A stretch of DNA of 64,000 nucleotides from Synechococcus sp. MW101C3 (GTDB lineage: Bacteria; Cyanobacteriota; Cyanobacteriia; PCC-6307; Cyanobiaceae): positions 62,001 to 126,000 of the forward strand of contig NZ_NQKX01000006.1 in assembly GCF_002252635.1 (NCBI RefSeq). Reading direction: 5' to 3'. Below are positions 35,162 to 44,425 of this stretch, in pieces. Numbering within the stretch: position 1 is the first letter of the stretch; every line of letters begins with the position of its first letter. The notes under the pieces are model-generated. The model saw only the letters and a list, made by a program, of their open reading frames with translations. It was not told the DNA's origin and ran no database searches. Both the position numbers and the translations under genes were made by a program.

Positions 35162-35779
35162 TCAAGCCAACGCGGCCAGCTGCGACAGCGGCAGCCCGTG
35201 GGGTCCGTAGGCCCGCTGCAGGTGGTGGACCAGCCCTGGCTCCGGCGTCCAGCGCAGTTCCGTGATCAGCGGTTCACCCGGCAGGCGCGGGTTGGTGGTT
35301 TCCAGCTGCAGGTTCGCCTCCAGCTGCCAAAGCTCCCGGCTGCCGCCGGCGGGCTGGCGACGCACCCGATGGGGCGCTGCCGGCGCCGCCTCCTGGAGGC
35401 CGGGGCGGGCTTCCACCACCAGCACCACGGCTTCGAGGCGCTCGGCGCCGTGCCGCACCACCACCCGCCGGCGCCGCTCGCCGTGCACGAGGCAGAGCTC
35501 GGTGAGACAGCTCCAGGGACCAACCTTGTCGGGGCCGAGGCTCCAGTGCCCCTGCGGGGAGATCTCCATCTCGGCGGGAGGCTCCTGAAACCGCATCGTG
35601 GCCACCCGGCCGGTGTGGCGGTAGGTGAGGGCGGCCTCCACGTTGCCGTCCACCTCCCGCACCTCCAGTCCGGTGGGAAAGCGCTCAGCTTCGATCCCAG
35701 CCCCATCCAGCCGGATGAAGGTGCCCTCCCACAGCCCGGCGCTGGCATCGAGAAGGATCTGGCGCGGCGATCGGGGCAT
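35162..35779 (-). CDS. DUF3598 (lipocalin-like) family protein
   Basis: 205 aa. I start at the ATG giving MPRSPRQILLDASAGLWEGTFIRLDGAG. The protein is rich in beta-strands and has repeated elements: LEVREVDGNVEAALTYRHTG, then PAEMEISPQGHWSLGPDKVGPWSCLTELCLVHGERRRRVVVRHG. This fits DUF3598, a cyanobacterial family with a calycin-like barrel related to phycobiliprotein lyases of the CpeS/CpcT kind, though no lyase function is proven for it. The gene is convergent with DUF427, ending 4 bases from it. Confidence 0.75.
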   Translation of the reverse strand: MPRSPRQILLDASAGLWEGTFIRLDGAGIEAERFPTGLEVREVDGNVEAALTYRHTGRVATMRFQEPPAEMEISPQGHWSLGPDKVGPWSCLTELCLVHGERRRRVVVRHGAERLEAVVLVVEARPGLQEAAPAAPHRVRRQPAGGSRELWQLEANLQLETTNPRLPGEPLITELRWTPEPGLVHHLQRAYGPHGLPLSQLAALA

Positions 35780-36079
35780 GGGGCGCTGATGAGGCCGCCC
35801 ATGCTGGCAAGCGTGGCACTGGCCGCGCGAGCGGAGGCACTGAATGGCCTGCGCCATGGTGCGGCCGGAGCCCGGGCCGGGACAGGGGCCTTGGCAAGGA
35901 CCGAGCCTTGGCCAAGGCTTGTGGCTGGGTCATCGCCGGTGGCTTCGTTCCGCAGCAGGCCTGCCTACCATCGGGGAATCATCGTGATTCCGAGGCCCGC
36001 GCCTGAGCCTTCAATTGCTGCTGACCTGCAGCCCCCTTCTCCGTCCACTCACGGCTTCGGCGGCAGCCGCCCCCCAACG

Positions 36080-37342
36080 ATGATCCCGTCCGTCACCACT
36101 TCCACCCAACCTGGCGCCAATTCGCCGGGCCCGGCGTCACGCGCTGCGGCTGCGCAGAGCAGGCCTTCAGTTGCCGCCCAGCCGCAAGCAGGCCAGGCCC
36201 TGCCATCCCGCCGCGTGCGCCGCTCCGATTTCATCCTCACCCCCTATTGCCGCAGCGACGACCGCATCGCTAGCTGGCAGCTGGTCAACACCGTGGTGCC
36301 CTACCTGTTGCTGTGGGCGCTGGTGATGCGGCTGCTGGCAGCCGGTCACCCTTGGCTGTGCGCCCCGCTGCTGGTGGTGATGGTGCTGTTCTCCGGGCGG
36401 TGCTTTTCGCTGATGCACGATTGCGGCCACCGCTCGCTGTTCCGCACCGCCTGGATGAACCGGGGCGCGGGCTTCCTGCTGGGTGTGATCAATGCCATTC
36501 CGCAGCATCCCTGGTCGGAAGGGCACGCCTATCACCACCGCCACAACGGCAACTGGGAGCTCTACCGAGGCCCATCGGCGCTGATTTCGGTAGACGAATT
36601 CCTCAACCTCTCAGCCGGCCAGCAGCGTTTTTACCAGTTTCTGCGTCACCCGCTGATGCTGTTTCCCGGTGGCTTCTTCTATCTGGTGATCAAGCCCCGC
36701 GTGGCCCTGTTGCTTGGCAGTGTGGATGCGCTGCGCCATGCGGCGCGCACCTGGCGCCAGAACCCACGCACGCCCTTCAACAAACTGCTCAGCACCCACA
36801 CCTCAAAGCACTGGTATTCCTCTTCCCAGTTTGTTGATCTGCTTCTGAACAACATCTGCGTGATCAGCGGCTGGGTGCTGCTCTCCCATTGGCTGGGGGC
36901 CGGACGTTTCTGGAGTGTGTATTCGATCGTGATGGCCTGCTCGGCGGCGCTGTTCATCTGCATCTTCTTCGTGCAGCACAACTTTGAAACCTCCTATGCC
37001 CATCGCACCGAGGGCTGGAGTGGCTTAACCGGCGCTCTCGATGGCACGAGCCTTTTGTTATTGCCGCCGATCCTGAACTGGTTCACCGCCGACATCGGCT
37101 TCCACAACATCCATCACCTCTGCGAAACGATCCCGAACTACCGCCTGCGGGCCTGCCACGAACGCAACGCAGAGCTCCTGAAACACGCCCAGGTTCTGCA
37201 CATCCGCGACATACCGGATTGCTTCAAGTTCGTCCTGTGGGATCGCAACCGCGATCGCCTGCAGTCGGTGGCGGCCGCCCTCGCGGAAGCGTTGGCCGGC
37301 GCCGCCGGGCCACAGGCTCCTGTGGTTGAGGCACGGGCCTGA
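36080..37342 (+). CDS. Membrane fatty-acid desaturase
   Basis: 420 aa. Histidine boxes: HDCGH, HAYHHRHN and, near the end, HNIHH, with HNFETSYAH between. Hydrophobic segments include VVPYLLLWALVMRLLA and LNNICVISGWVLLSHWLGAG. The N-terminal 45 residues are Ala/Ser/Pro-rich and probably disordered, so a later start is possible. The family resembles DesA-type acyl-lipid desaturases (delta-12 group), acting on membrane lipids with ferredoxin. The exact regiospecificity cannot be assigned. Confidence 0.9.
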   Translation: MIPSVTTSTQPGANSPGPASRAAAAQSRPSVAAQPQAGQALPSRRVRRSDFILTPYCRSDDRIASWQLVNTVVPYLLLWALVMRLLAAGHPWLCAPLLVVMVLFSGRCFSLMHDCGHRSLFRTAWMNRGAGFLLGVINAIPQHPWSEGHAYHHRHNGNWELYRGPSALISVDEFLNLSAGQQRFYQFLRHPLMLFPGGFFYLVIKPRVALLLGSVDALRHAARTWRQNPRTPFNKLLSTHTSKHWYSSSQFVDLLLNNICVISGWVLLSHWLGAGRFWSVYSIVMACSAALFICIFFVQHNFETSYAHRTEGWSGLTGALDGTSLLLLPPILNWFTADIGFHNIHHLCETIPNYRLRACHERNAELLKHAQVLHIRDIPDCFKFVLWDRNRDRLQSVAAALAEALAGAAGPQAPVVEARA

Positions 37343-37565
37343 GGGGGGCACCTCCCTCAGGGTCAGGGCGTCAGCCCGAATGACGGCGTCGGCCTCAACC
37401 CCCGGGCCGGGCTTCAGACATTGATTGGTTAAGCAACCCGACGCTCTCAGGCTGACGTCATTGCTTGGGCGCCATTCGCGTTGATTGATCTAGGCACCAG
37501 GGTGTGGCTCCTTGATGCCTCTGGACGCCGATAACGGCGCCCGTTTCGGAGGATCTGCTCGGTGC

Positions 37566-37793
37566 TCAGCGCTCGCCGAGCAGCTCAGCCCAGCTGAGTG
37601 GCTGGTGGGCGCGCTCCTTGCTGCGACGCGCTTTCGAGGCCATGGAAGCCAGGCCGGCGAAGTGGCTGGCGCGATCGATGCTGCAGAACAGGGCGCTGGT
37701 GGCGGCCGGGGCCGGCAGCACCTGGCGGCGGGCCGATCGGGTGGTACGCGTCGCCGGGCTGGTGGTGGTGGGCAAGGTGGTGATGATGGTCAT
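37566..37793 (-). CDS. Small basic hypothetical protein, 75 aa
   Basis: ATG start reading MTIITTLPTTTSPATRTTR, then RQVLPAPAATSALFCSID, and ending SKARRSKERAHQPLSWAELLGER. Codon third positions are strongly G/C, as in neighbouring genes, in contrast to the other frames. There is no good Shine-Dalgarno, and the frame also extends upstream. The C-terminal helix is basic. I do not recognise the family; the only support is codon usage and a protein-like C-terminus. Confidence 0.45.
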   Translation of the reverse strand: MTIITTLPTTTSPATRTTRSARRQVLPAPAATSALFCSIDRASHFAGLASMASKARRSKERAHQPLSWAELLGER

Positions 37794-38285
37794 GGAAACA
37801 GTGGGCATGAAAAAACGGGTCAAGGAAAACGGGTCAAGAACGTTGGATGAAGTGAAAAAGCGGGGCATGGAAACGCCCAGGAGCAAGGAGCAAGCACGGC
37901 ACGGACCCAGAAAGCCCGGGCTTGACGCAGAAACACCGGATCCGGCCACGAGGCGCCGTTGGATCCAGTCACCGAACAAGCCGCCTCACGCGCTGCGTGA
38001 GAAAGGGCCATCAAGGGAGGAAGGCCGGAGCCGGATTGACCACGAGCAGAGGAAGACCGGAATCCCGGAAAGCCATGCAGCTCTTGCCTGGCGCTGAAGC
38101 GATGCAGCCAGGCGATGAAACAGGTGGGTTGAGCCAGCTTGGAGGAAGCCGCTGAAACAAACCGTTGATTGAATCGGCCCCTCGCGGAGCTTCGGCCGAC
38201 ACTTCACGGTACACCCTCAAGGGAATTCCACGATGCTCCGGATCAGATCGGCTGCTGGTGGGGGGTCCGGGCAGATCAGATCCAC
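37794..38285. other. Intergenic stretch of about 490 bases
   Basis: No supported gene. Contains a direct repeat AACGGGTCAAG (near 37814 and 37829) and an A/G-rich stretch with AAGCGGGGCATGGAAACG. Plus-strand frames across 37618-38097 give a protein with an improbable Arg/Lys/Glu-rich composition, which I reject. Confidence 0.4.
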
Positions 38286-38750
38286 TCAGATCAGCTCCGG
38301 GTGCCGTGGATCTCCCTTGAACGGGCCGCACACCTGCGAGGTGATCCAGCCACCGTAGAAGCCTCCGGGTTGCGGCGTCACCCGCTCACCATCGAGGAAA
38401 CAGGCGTCCATCAAGGCCGGATAGAAGCTGAACCAGCCGGCCAGCTCACGGAACGCCGGCGTGGGGTCTGTGTAGGTCCAGCCGGCACGGCGCAGGCGCC
38501 GCTCGTCCAGCACCACATCCACGTAGGTGGCCAGCCCCTTCCACTCGCAGAAGCTGCGGCCCGGCACAGCCTCAAGCAGCTCCAGCTGCACGGCCTCCGG
38601 TGGTAGGTAGACCGTGGGGGGATGGAAGGTTTCCTTCACCAGCAGGGAGCGGTGGCTGTCGGCGAGCCGCCTGCCCAGGGCCTGCACTTCCACATGGGCT
38701 GTGCTCGCCACGAGGGCGGGGGGACGGGGATAGTCAGCGACGCGCTCCAT
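38286..38750 (-). CDS. DUF427 domain protein (long form)
   Basis: 154 aa, ATG MERVADYPRPP. The pattern is complete for DUF427: PRPPALVASTAHVEVQALGRRLADSHRSLLVKETFHPPTVYLPPEAVQLELL, then CEWKGLATYVDVVL, then AGWTYTDPTPAFRELAGWFSFYPALMDACFLDGERVTPQPGGFYGGWITSQVCGPFKG. This is the long form carrying the PQPGGFYGGW tail. Function not established. It lies 32 bases downstream of a two-span membrane protein gene on the same strand. Confidence 0.9.
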   Translation of the reverse strand: MERVADYPRPPALVASTAHVEVQALGRRLADSHRSLLVKETFHPPTVYLPPEAVQLELLEAVPGRSFCEWKGLATYVDVVLDERRLRRAGWTYTDPTPAFRELAGWFSFYPALMDACFLDGERVTPQPGGFYGGWITSQVCGPFKGDPRHPELI

Positions 38751-38782
38751 GGTCCTGGCTGTGCTGCCGTCAGTGTGATGGC

Positions 38783-39082
38783 TCAGAACTTGCCCCGCAG
38801 CAGCAGCAGCGCGCCGAGGAAGAGCGGCACGTTGATCACCGCCGCGATCACCAGCACGGCACTGGCCCAGCCTGGCTGGTGAATGGCGGCGGCAGCCAGC
38901 AGGAAGCTGCCGTCCACCACCACCAGCGAGCCCATCCAGGCGAGCGGAAACCGAATCGACCCCTGACGCTGCTGGGGCTCGGCGCCCATTGGAGGGGGCG
39001 TGAGCGGGGACAAAGGTGGAGATGGGGATGGAGCCAGCGGATCCTTGAGCGAGGGGTTGTTGGAGGAAGCAGGAGCGGCCAT
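38783..39082 (-). CDS. Small two-span membrane protein, 99 aa
   Basis: ATG giving MAAPASSNNPSLKDPLAPSPSPPLSPLTPPP, a proline/serine-rich N-terminal tail, then two hydrophobic helices, LAWMGSLVVVDGSFLLAAAAIHQPG and SAVLVIAAVINVPLFLGALLLLRGKF. Family not recognised. It precedes the long DUF427 gene on the same strand. Confidence 0.55.
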   Translation of the reverse strand: MAAPASSNNPSLKDPLAPSPSPPLSPLTPPPMGAEPQQRQGSIRFPLAWMGSLVVVDGSFLLAAAAIHQPGWASAVLVIAAVINVPLFLGALLLLRGKF

Positions 39083-39251
39083 GACGTTCCGGGGAAACTC
39101 CCAACTTCGAAAAAAACAATGGCAACGGTGGTCAGGTCTGGGAAGCCCGCCCAGCCAGCCAGCGAACGGGCTGGGGGCTCTCAGGCAGCCGGCCCGCCCC
39201 AGGCGCCCCCTACCCGATAGCGTCGGACGCGCCAAGGAGCGTTGGCTAACG

Positions 39252-39905
39252 ATGCCGCTTCCAATCCTGCCGGGGCTGCAGCCGGCCCCAGGCCTTCGCC
39301 CGCCGTTTCTCCCGCGGCTGCCGCTGATGGCGAACGGCTCCGGTGTGATGGTCAAACTGAAGCAGACCTTCTGGCTGCCGCTGTTGGTGGTGGCGGTGCC
39401 CTGGGGCCAGGAGCTGATCGACCAGATCTTCTTCGGCGGCCAGTGGAACCTGCCGATGCAGCCCGGTGGCTCGTTTATGGGCGTGCTCACGGCGCCGTTC
39501 AGCCACGGCGGCTTCGGCCACCTGATCGGCAACACCCTCTGGTTCCTGCCGCTGTCCTGGCTGGTGCTGCTGAAGAGCTGGCGCGACTACCTGGCGGTGT
39601 GGCTCGGGGTGTACGCCACCGCCATTCCGGTGTGGCTGCTCTGGCCCAATGGCAGCCATGGCCTTTCGGGGGTGGTGTTCGGCTTGCTGGGCTATCTGCT
39701 GGTGATCGGTTTTCTGGAGAAGCGCCCGCTGGTGTTGGCCCTGTCGCTGTTCAGCCTGGTGAGCTACGGCGGCCTGCTGCCCAGCCTGATTCCCTTCTTC
39801 TCCCCACCGGGAGTGAGCTGGATCGGCCATGCGTCCGGATTCGCAGGCGGCATACTGGCGGCTGGGGCGATCTACCGGGAGCCCGCACCAGGACCGAGGC
39901 TTTAG
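39252..39905 (+). CDS. Rhomboid-family intramembrane serine protease
   Basis: 217 aa with the start after AAGGAG (12 bases upstream); starts at 39327 or 39348 are also possible. Six hydrophobic segments. The catalytic serine sits in NGSHGLSGVVFGLLGYLL and the catalytic histidine in SWIGHASGFAGGILAAGAI, with HGGFGHLIGNTLWF as the family's first-helix motif. It cleaves membrane-embedded substrates; targets are unknown. A zinc-ribbon gene follows 49 bases downstream. Confidence 0.85.
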   Translation: MPLPILPGLQPAPGLRPPFLPRLPLMANGSGVMVKLKQTFWLPLLVVAVPWGQELIDQIFFGGQWNLPMQPGGSFMGVLTAPFSHGGFGHLIGNTLWFLPLSWLVLLKSWRDYLAVWLGVYATAIPVWLLWPNGSHGLSGVVFGLLGYLLVIGFLEKRPLVLALSLFSLVSYGGLLPSLIPFFSPPGVSWIGHASGFAGGILAAGAIYREPAPGPRL

Positions 39906-39954
39906 GGCCTGTCCTTCGCAAGGCCCTTTCCCCTTCGACTCTGCGCTTGTTCTG

Positions 39955-40224
39955 ATGTCCTGCCCCCGCTGCGGCAGTTGGAGTGTGCGAAGGGACCGCA
40001 GCCTGGCCGGACGCATGGTGTGCGGTAACTGCAGCCTGCCGCTGGGCCCGAACGCCAGTCGCGGCGGTGCTCCCCGTTCCGGTCTGCCACGCCTGGGCGG
40101 GCTCTCCCGGCTGCGGTCATGGCGCTGGACGCTGCCGCTCGGCCTGCTGCTGGTGAGTGCCTACCTGGCACAGGTGAGCGCCGATCGCCCCCAGGAGTGG
40201 CCACCCGCCACTCAGGTCCGCTGA
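39955..40224 (+). CDS. Zinc-ribbon membrane protein, 89 aa
   Basis: N-terminal zinc ribbon CPRCGSWSVRRDRSLAGRMVCGNC (two CxxC pairs 18 residues apart), then a basic linker and one hydrophobic segment LPLGLLLVSAYLAQV near the C-terminus. Stands 49 bases downstream of the rhomboid gene on the same strand. Family not recognised beyond the zinc ribbon. Confidence 0.65.
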   Translation: MSCPRCGSWSVRRDRSLAGRMVCGNCSLPLGPNASRGGAPRSGLPRLGGLSRLRSWRWTLPLGLLLVSAYLAQVSADRPQEWPPATQVR

Positions 40225-40316
40225 CCGTTCGTTGAACCGCTTAGCCGCCCCAACCCGGCGCAGCCGCGAACTGCGTGGGTGCCCTGCGCCGGCAGCTCTG
40301 CTTGAAGGCCTGCCGC

Positions 40317-40562
40317 TCAGCCAGGGATGAAACTGCGCAGGCGGCGGGCATCGGCGCCTGCCCGCTGCTGCAGCTCGGCGGCGCTGCACTGCGACTCATC
40401 CCGTTCGCGCGCGGCGAGCACGTCGCGCTCCTCCACCGCGTAACCCTCCTGAGAGGCCAGGGCGAGGAACGCCTCCAGCTCCAGCGGTTCAGCCAGGCGC
40501 GCCTGCAGGGCCGGAGTGCGGCGGGCGTGAGCCAGGAAGGCATCGAGTTGGGCGAGGCTCAC
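40317..40562 (-). CDS. Nif11-like leader peptide family protein
   Basis: 81 aa with a GTG start, reading SLAQLDAFLAHARRTPALQARLAEPLELEAFLALASQEGYAVEERDVLAA. This is the Nif11 (TIGR03798-type) pattern of leader peptides for lanthipeptides and nitrile-hydratase-like precursors, with the LxxFLxxxxxxPxLQxxL and AxxxGYxxxxxDL positions. The tail RERDESQCSAAELQQRAGADARRLRSFIPG has no double-glycine cleavage site and only one cysteine. So it may be a stand-alone Nif11 protein without a modified core. No LanM or transporter gene is seen nearby. Confidence 0.7.
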   Translation of the reverse strand: MSLAQLDAFLAHARRTPALQARLAEPLELEAFLALASQEGYAVEERDVLAARERDESQCSAAELQQRAGADARRLRSFIPG

Positions 40563-40753
40563 GGTGTCCGGGCGGATCGGCTCTGTCCTAACGGATCGCT
40601 GCCAAAAGAACTCAGTCGAACGAGGCACTCGGGCCTCCGGCAACCGGCCAACCGGGAACCTTCGGTGCGATGGCGGGCGGTCAACCTGCAGGTGGGCGTC
40701 CGGCAGAAGGGCGTCCGGCGAAGGGCCAACTGGCGAGCGGCCAGCGTCAACCC

Positions 40754-41560
40754 TCAGGGCGATGGCGGACGACCGGCCTTGAGCTGCCTGAGCGCTTCCG
40801 CCACCTCCTGCGCCTCGGCGGAATTGGAGCGGTTGATCAGCAAGCCCAGCACCAGGGCCATGTAGGTGGGGCCGATCACGCAGAAGCTGATCGTGAGCAT
40901 CTGCGCCTGCGGGGTCTGGGGGGCGATGTCCCCGAAGCCCACGGTGGTGAGGCAGACGAAGGCGAAATAGTTGAGCCGCACGAAATCGAGCTGCCAGATG
41001 AGCTTCTGCATCTCGGCCGAGGTGATCGGCCCGAGCAGCTGCGTCGAGGCATCCAGCGCCGTGAAGCTGCCGGGCACGATCGTCTCGAGGATCGTCATCA
41101 ACAGCCCGGCGGTGAGGCCGAGCAGCAGATAGCCGGCCACGGCACCCATCAGCACCCGCCGCTCCACCGTGGGCTCCAGTGCCAGCAGCGCCAGCAGCCG
41201 CAGCACGCTCCAGGTGATGAATACCGTGACCATCACCAGCAGCGGCAGCCCGCTGCGCTGCGCGCCGGCGGGGGCAAACGACCACAGCCCTTGCACCATC
41301 AGGACCGAGAGGCCCAGCAGGCGGTAAAGGAGATTGCCGAGACAGGGCCGTCCCGCGAGCCGGATCGGTCCGCCCATGGCGACCACGAGCAGCAGCAGGG
41401 TGAGCCCGTAGCCGAGGGCGCCGAGCGGGCGCCATTCCATCGGCAGGGCGAAGCTCGCCATCACCAGCACGGTGAGCAGCAGCAGGGCGGGGTAGAAGCG
41501 CAGGCGACGTTCCAGGCGCAGCAGCGCGCTGGGGTCATGCCGGAAGGCCGGAGCGAACAA
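40754..41560 (-). CDS. Two-pore-domain-like potassium channel protein
   Basis: 268 aa with six hydrophobic segments. The pore loop and selectivity filter read [27 protein letters not shown], containing TTVGFGD, followed by an inner helix [19 protein letters not shown]. The first part has four hydrophobic helices ahead of the pore. No cytosolic RCK/TrkA domain is present, so it is a simple voltage-independent or voltage-like K+ channel of the Ion_trans_2 type. It is 191 bases from the Nif11 gene on the same strand. Confidence 0.87.
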   Translation of the reverse strand: MFAPAFRHDPSALLRLERRLRFYPALLLLTVLVMASFALPMEWRPLGALGYGLTLLLLVVAMGGPIRLAGRPCLGNLLYRLLGLSVLMVQGLWSFAPAGAQRSGLPLLVMVTVFITWSVLRLLALLALEPTVERRVLMGAVAGYLLLGLTAGLLMTILETIVPGSFTALDASTQLLGPITSAEMQKLIWQLDFVRLNYFAFVCLTTVGFGDIAPQTPQAQMLTISFCVIGPTYMALVLGLLINRSNSAEAQEVAEALRQLKAGRPPSP

Positions 41561-41634
41561 GGGCGCGACCGCAGCGGGCCACCCATTGTGTCGACGGCAG
41601 CACCGAAACCAGCAGCAGCAGCCCCGGCCAGCGC

Positions 41635-42312
41635 TCAGCCGAACAGATCCAGCTGCGCTGCCGCTCTGCCGGTCTCCCTGGTGTCAGTCCCGAGTGGATC
41701 CGCCTGCCAGGCCTCCGGCTCCCAGCCGCGCAGCAGCGGCTCCAGGGCCCGCAGCCCCGCGCCATCGCTGGGCGCCAGCCACGCTTCCTCCAGGCCGTCG
41801 GGAAGGATCACCGGCATGCGGTCGTGGATCGGCGCCATCAGCGCATTGGGCGCGGTGGTGAGCACGCAGCAGCTCTCCACCTCGCTGCCGTCAGGGCCGA
41901 TCCAGCGGTCCCATACTCCCGCCAGCCAGAACAGCTGCTGATCGCGGCGGTGGATCCGCCAGGGCCGGCGCCGTCCCTTCGGGCCGCTCCATTCGTAGAA
42001 AGCGTCGGCGGGCAACAGGCAGCGGCGGTGGCGCCAGGCGCCACGGAAGGAGGCTTTCTCCGCCACCGTTTCGGCGCGGGCGTTGATCGGCCGCGGTGCC
42101 CCGAGCGGGTCCTTGGCCCATTCCGGCAGCAGGCCCCAGAGCAGCAGGGCGGCGCCGATCACGCCGTGCTCCTGGCGCAGGGCCAGCACCGGCTCGCCCG
42201 GGCGCACCTCGGGCCGGGCGGCGTGATGGGCCGCCAGATCCGCCGGCAGGCGACCGCCGAGCCGCGGCAGCAGGCGGTCGAGATCGCTGGTGAGGGAGTA
42301 GCGGCCACACAT
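41635..42312 (-). CDS. SRAP family (YedK/HMCES) abasic-site protein
   Basis: 225 aa. The conserved catalytic Cys2 follows the initiator Met: [10 protein letters not shown]. Other invariant positions are [19 protein letters not shown], then [14 protein letters not shown], and the HDRMPVIL histidine. SRAP proteins form a covalent crosslink to abasic sites in single-stranded DNA, protecting them. It is divergent from ftsH, with 108 bases between the starts. Confidence 0.93.
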   Translation of the reverse strand: MCGRYSLTSDLDRLLPRLGGRLPADLAAHHAARPEVRPGEPVLALRQEHGVIGAALLLWGLLPEWAKDPLGAPRPINARAETVAEKASFRGAWRHRRCLLPADAFYEWSGPKGRRRPWRIHRRDQQLFWLAGVWDRWIGPDGSEVESCCVLTTAPNALMAPIHDRMPVILPDGLEEAWLAPSDGAGLRALEPLLRGWEPEAWQADPLGTDTRETGRAAAQLDLFG

Positions 42313-42420
42313 GGCGTTACACGTTCAGGCGGTTCAGGTCACGTTCGGTTGTCACCCCCCGGAGCAGGGGCCGCTGCCTCAGGAGGGCCGCTTAGCTTGG
42401 CTCCACTGCATCTTCAGGCG

Positions 42421-44319
42421 ATGGCCCTCCGTCAGGACGAGAACAAGCCGAACCGCCGTTTCAGCATCATCAATCTGGTGCTGATCGGCTTCGGCGTGTT
42501 GCTGCTGTTCAGCAACTTCCTGCCGAACCCGGCCACCCAGGTGCCGCGCGTGCCCTATTCCCTGTTCATCGACCAGGTCAATGACGGCAATGTCAAACGT
42601 GCCTTCATCACCCAGGATCAGATCCGCTACGAGCTGAGCAACGCCCCTGAGGGATCGCCGTCGGTGCTGGCCACCACGCCGATCTTCGACATGGACCTGC
42701 CCCAGCGCCTGGAGCAGAAAGGGGTGGAATTCGCCGCTGCGCCACCGAAGCGCCCCAGCTTCTTCACCACCCTGTTGAGCTGGGTGGTGCCGCCATTGAT
42801 CTTCATCGTGGTGCTGCAGTTCTTCGCCCGCCGTTCGATGGGCGGTGGCGGTGCCCAGGGCGCGCTCAGCTTCACAAAATCCAAGGCCCGCGTTTACGTG
42901 CCTGATGAGGAATCCCGCGTCACCTTCGCTGACGTGGCCGGCGTGGATGAAGCCAAGGCCGAGCTCTCCGAGATCGTCGACTTCCTCAAGACCCCTGAGC
43001 GCTATGTGGAGATCGGCGCCCGCATCCCCAAAGGCGTGCTGCTGGTGGGCCCTCCGGGCACCGGCAAAACCCTCCTGGCCAAGGCAGTGGCGGGTGAATC
43101 CGGCGTGCCGTTCTTCATCATCTCCGGCTCGGAATTCGTGGAGCTGTTCGTGGGTGCCGGTGCCGCCCGCGTGCGTGATCTGTTCGAGCAGGCCAAACAG
43201 AAGGCACCCTGCATCATCTTCATCGACGAACTCGATGCCATCGGCAAGAGCCGGGGCGGCTCGATGGGCGTGGTGGGCGGCAACGACGAACGGGAGCAGA
43301 CCCTCAACCAGTTGCTCACCGAAATGGATGGCTTCACCTCCAAGGACAAGCCGGTGATCGTGGTGGGAGCCACCAACCAGCCGGAAACCCTCGATGCCGC
43401 CCTGCTGCGTCCTGGCCGTTTCGACCGCCAGGTGCTGGTCGACCGCCCCGACCTCTCCGGCCGCAAGACGATCCTGGAGATCTACGCCGACAAGGTGAAA
43501 CTCGCCCCTGGCGTCGATCTCGACAAGATCGCCCAGGCCACCAGCGGCTTCGCCGGTGCCGACCTGGCCAACCTGGTGAATGAAGCGGCCCTGCTGGCGG
43601 CACGGGTCAAGCGCACCTCGGTGGAACAGGGCGACCTCAACGAAGCGATCGAACGGGTGGTGGCGGGCCTCGAGAAGCGCAGCCGCGTCCTGCAGGACGA
43701 CGAGAAGCGGGTGGTGGCCTACCACGAAGTGGGCCACGCGATCGTGGGGCACCTGATGCCCGGCGGCGCCAAGGTGGCCAAGATCTCGATCGTGCCGCGC
43801 GGCATGTCGGCACTCGGCTACACCCTGCAGCTGCCGCAGGAAGAGCGCTTCCTCAATTCCAAGGAAGACCTCGAAGGCCAGATCGCCACCCTGCTGGGCG
43901 GCCGTTCCGCCGAAGAGGTGGTGTTCGGTGAAATCACCACCGGCGCCGCCAACGACCTGCAGCGCGCTACCGATATCGCCGAGCAGATGGTGGGCACCTA
44001 CGGCATGAGCGACACGCTCGGCCCCCTGGCCTACGACAAGCAGGGCGGCAACCGCTTCCTCGGCAACGGCAGCAACCCCCGCCGGGTGGTGAGCGATTCC
44101 ACGGCGGTGGCGATCGACCGCGAGGTGCGCAGCCTGGTGGACCGGGCCCATGAACGGGCGCTGGCGATCCTCAAGGGGAACCGCGGCCTGCTGGAGGACA
44201 TCGCCGCCAAGATCCTCGAGAAAGAGGTGATCGAAGGCGACGAGCTCAAGCAGCTGCTCTCCTCCAGCGTGATGCCTGAGGACGCCGCCTTCGCCGAGCC
44301 GGTGCCGGTTCCCGCCTGA
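42421..44319 (+). CDS. ftsH: ATP-dependent zinc metalloprotease FtsH
   Basis: 632 aa. An N-terminal membrane helix [20 protein letters not shown] and a second ([21 protein letters not shown]) flank a periplasmic/lumenal loop. The AAA domain has Walker A GPPGTGKT (about residues 208-215), [16 protein letters not shown] and the second-region-of-homology arginines in [22 protein letters not shown]. The zinc motif is HEVGH (about 435-439). It degrades damaged membrane proteins, including photodamaged PSII D1 in cyanobacterial homologues. It is followed by a hairpin and argF. Confidence 0.97.
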   Translation: MALRQDENKPNRRFSIINLVLIGFGVLLLFSNFLPNPATQVPRVPYSLFIDQVNDGNVKRAFITQDQIRYELSNAPEGSPSVLATTPIFDMDLPQRLEQKGVEFAAAPPKRPSFFTTLLSWVVPPLIFIVVLQFFARRSMGGGGAQGALSFTKSKARVYVPDEESRVTFADVAGVDEAKAELSEIVDFLKTPERYVEIGARIPKGVLLVGPPGTGKTLLAKAVAGESGVPFFIISGSEFVELFVGAGAARVRDLFEQAKQKAPCIIFIDELDAIGKSRGGSMGVVGGNDEREQTLNQLLTEMDGFTSKDKPVIVVGATNQPETLDAALLRPGRFDRQVLVDRPDLSGRKTILEIYADKVKLAPGVDLDKIAQATSGFAGADLANLVNEAALLAARVKRTSVEQGDLNEAIERVVAGLEKRSRVLQDDEKRVVAYHEVGHAIVGHLMPGGAKVAKISIVPRGMSALGYTLQLPQEERFLNSKEDLEGQIATLLGGRSAEEVVFGEITTGAANDLQRATDIAEQMVGTYGMSDTLGPLAYDKQGGNRFLGNGSNPRRVVSDSTAVAIDREVRSLVDRAHERALAILKGNRGLLEDIAAKILEKEVIEGDELKQLLSSSVMPEDAAFAEPVPVPA

Positions 44320-44370
44320 GCCCGGCCAGTAGCCGCACCAGCACCGGCGCGCCCACCACCAGCGGGATCT

Positions 44371-44391
44371 CCCCCCTTGACGTCAGGGGGG
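44371..44391 (+). terminator. Hairpin between ftsH and argF
   Basis: CCCCCCT-TGACGTC-AGGGGGG: a perfect 7-bp stem with a 7-base loop, 52 bases after the ftsH stop and 35 bases before the argF start; only two T bases follow. The loop extends the pairing by symmetry (TGACGTCA). It fits a terminator or attenuator. Confidence 0.5.
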
Positions 44392-44425
44392 TTGATCTCG
44401 CATAAGTGTTGTTTGCCGTGGGCCG

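Noticed and set aside
42379-44151. 590-codon minus-strand frame opposite ftsH
   Set aside because: Antisense of ftsH, whose domains are all recognised on the plus strand.
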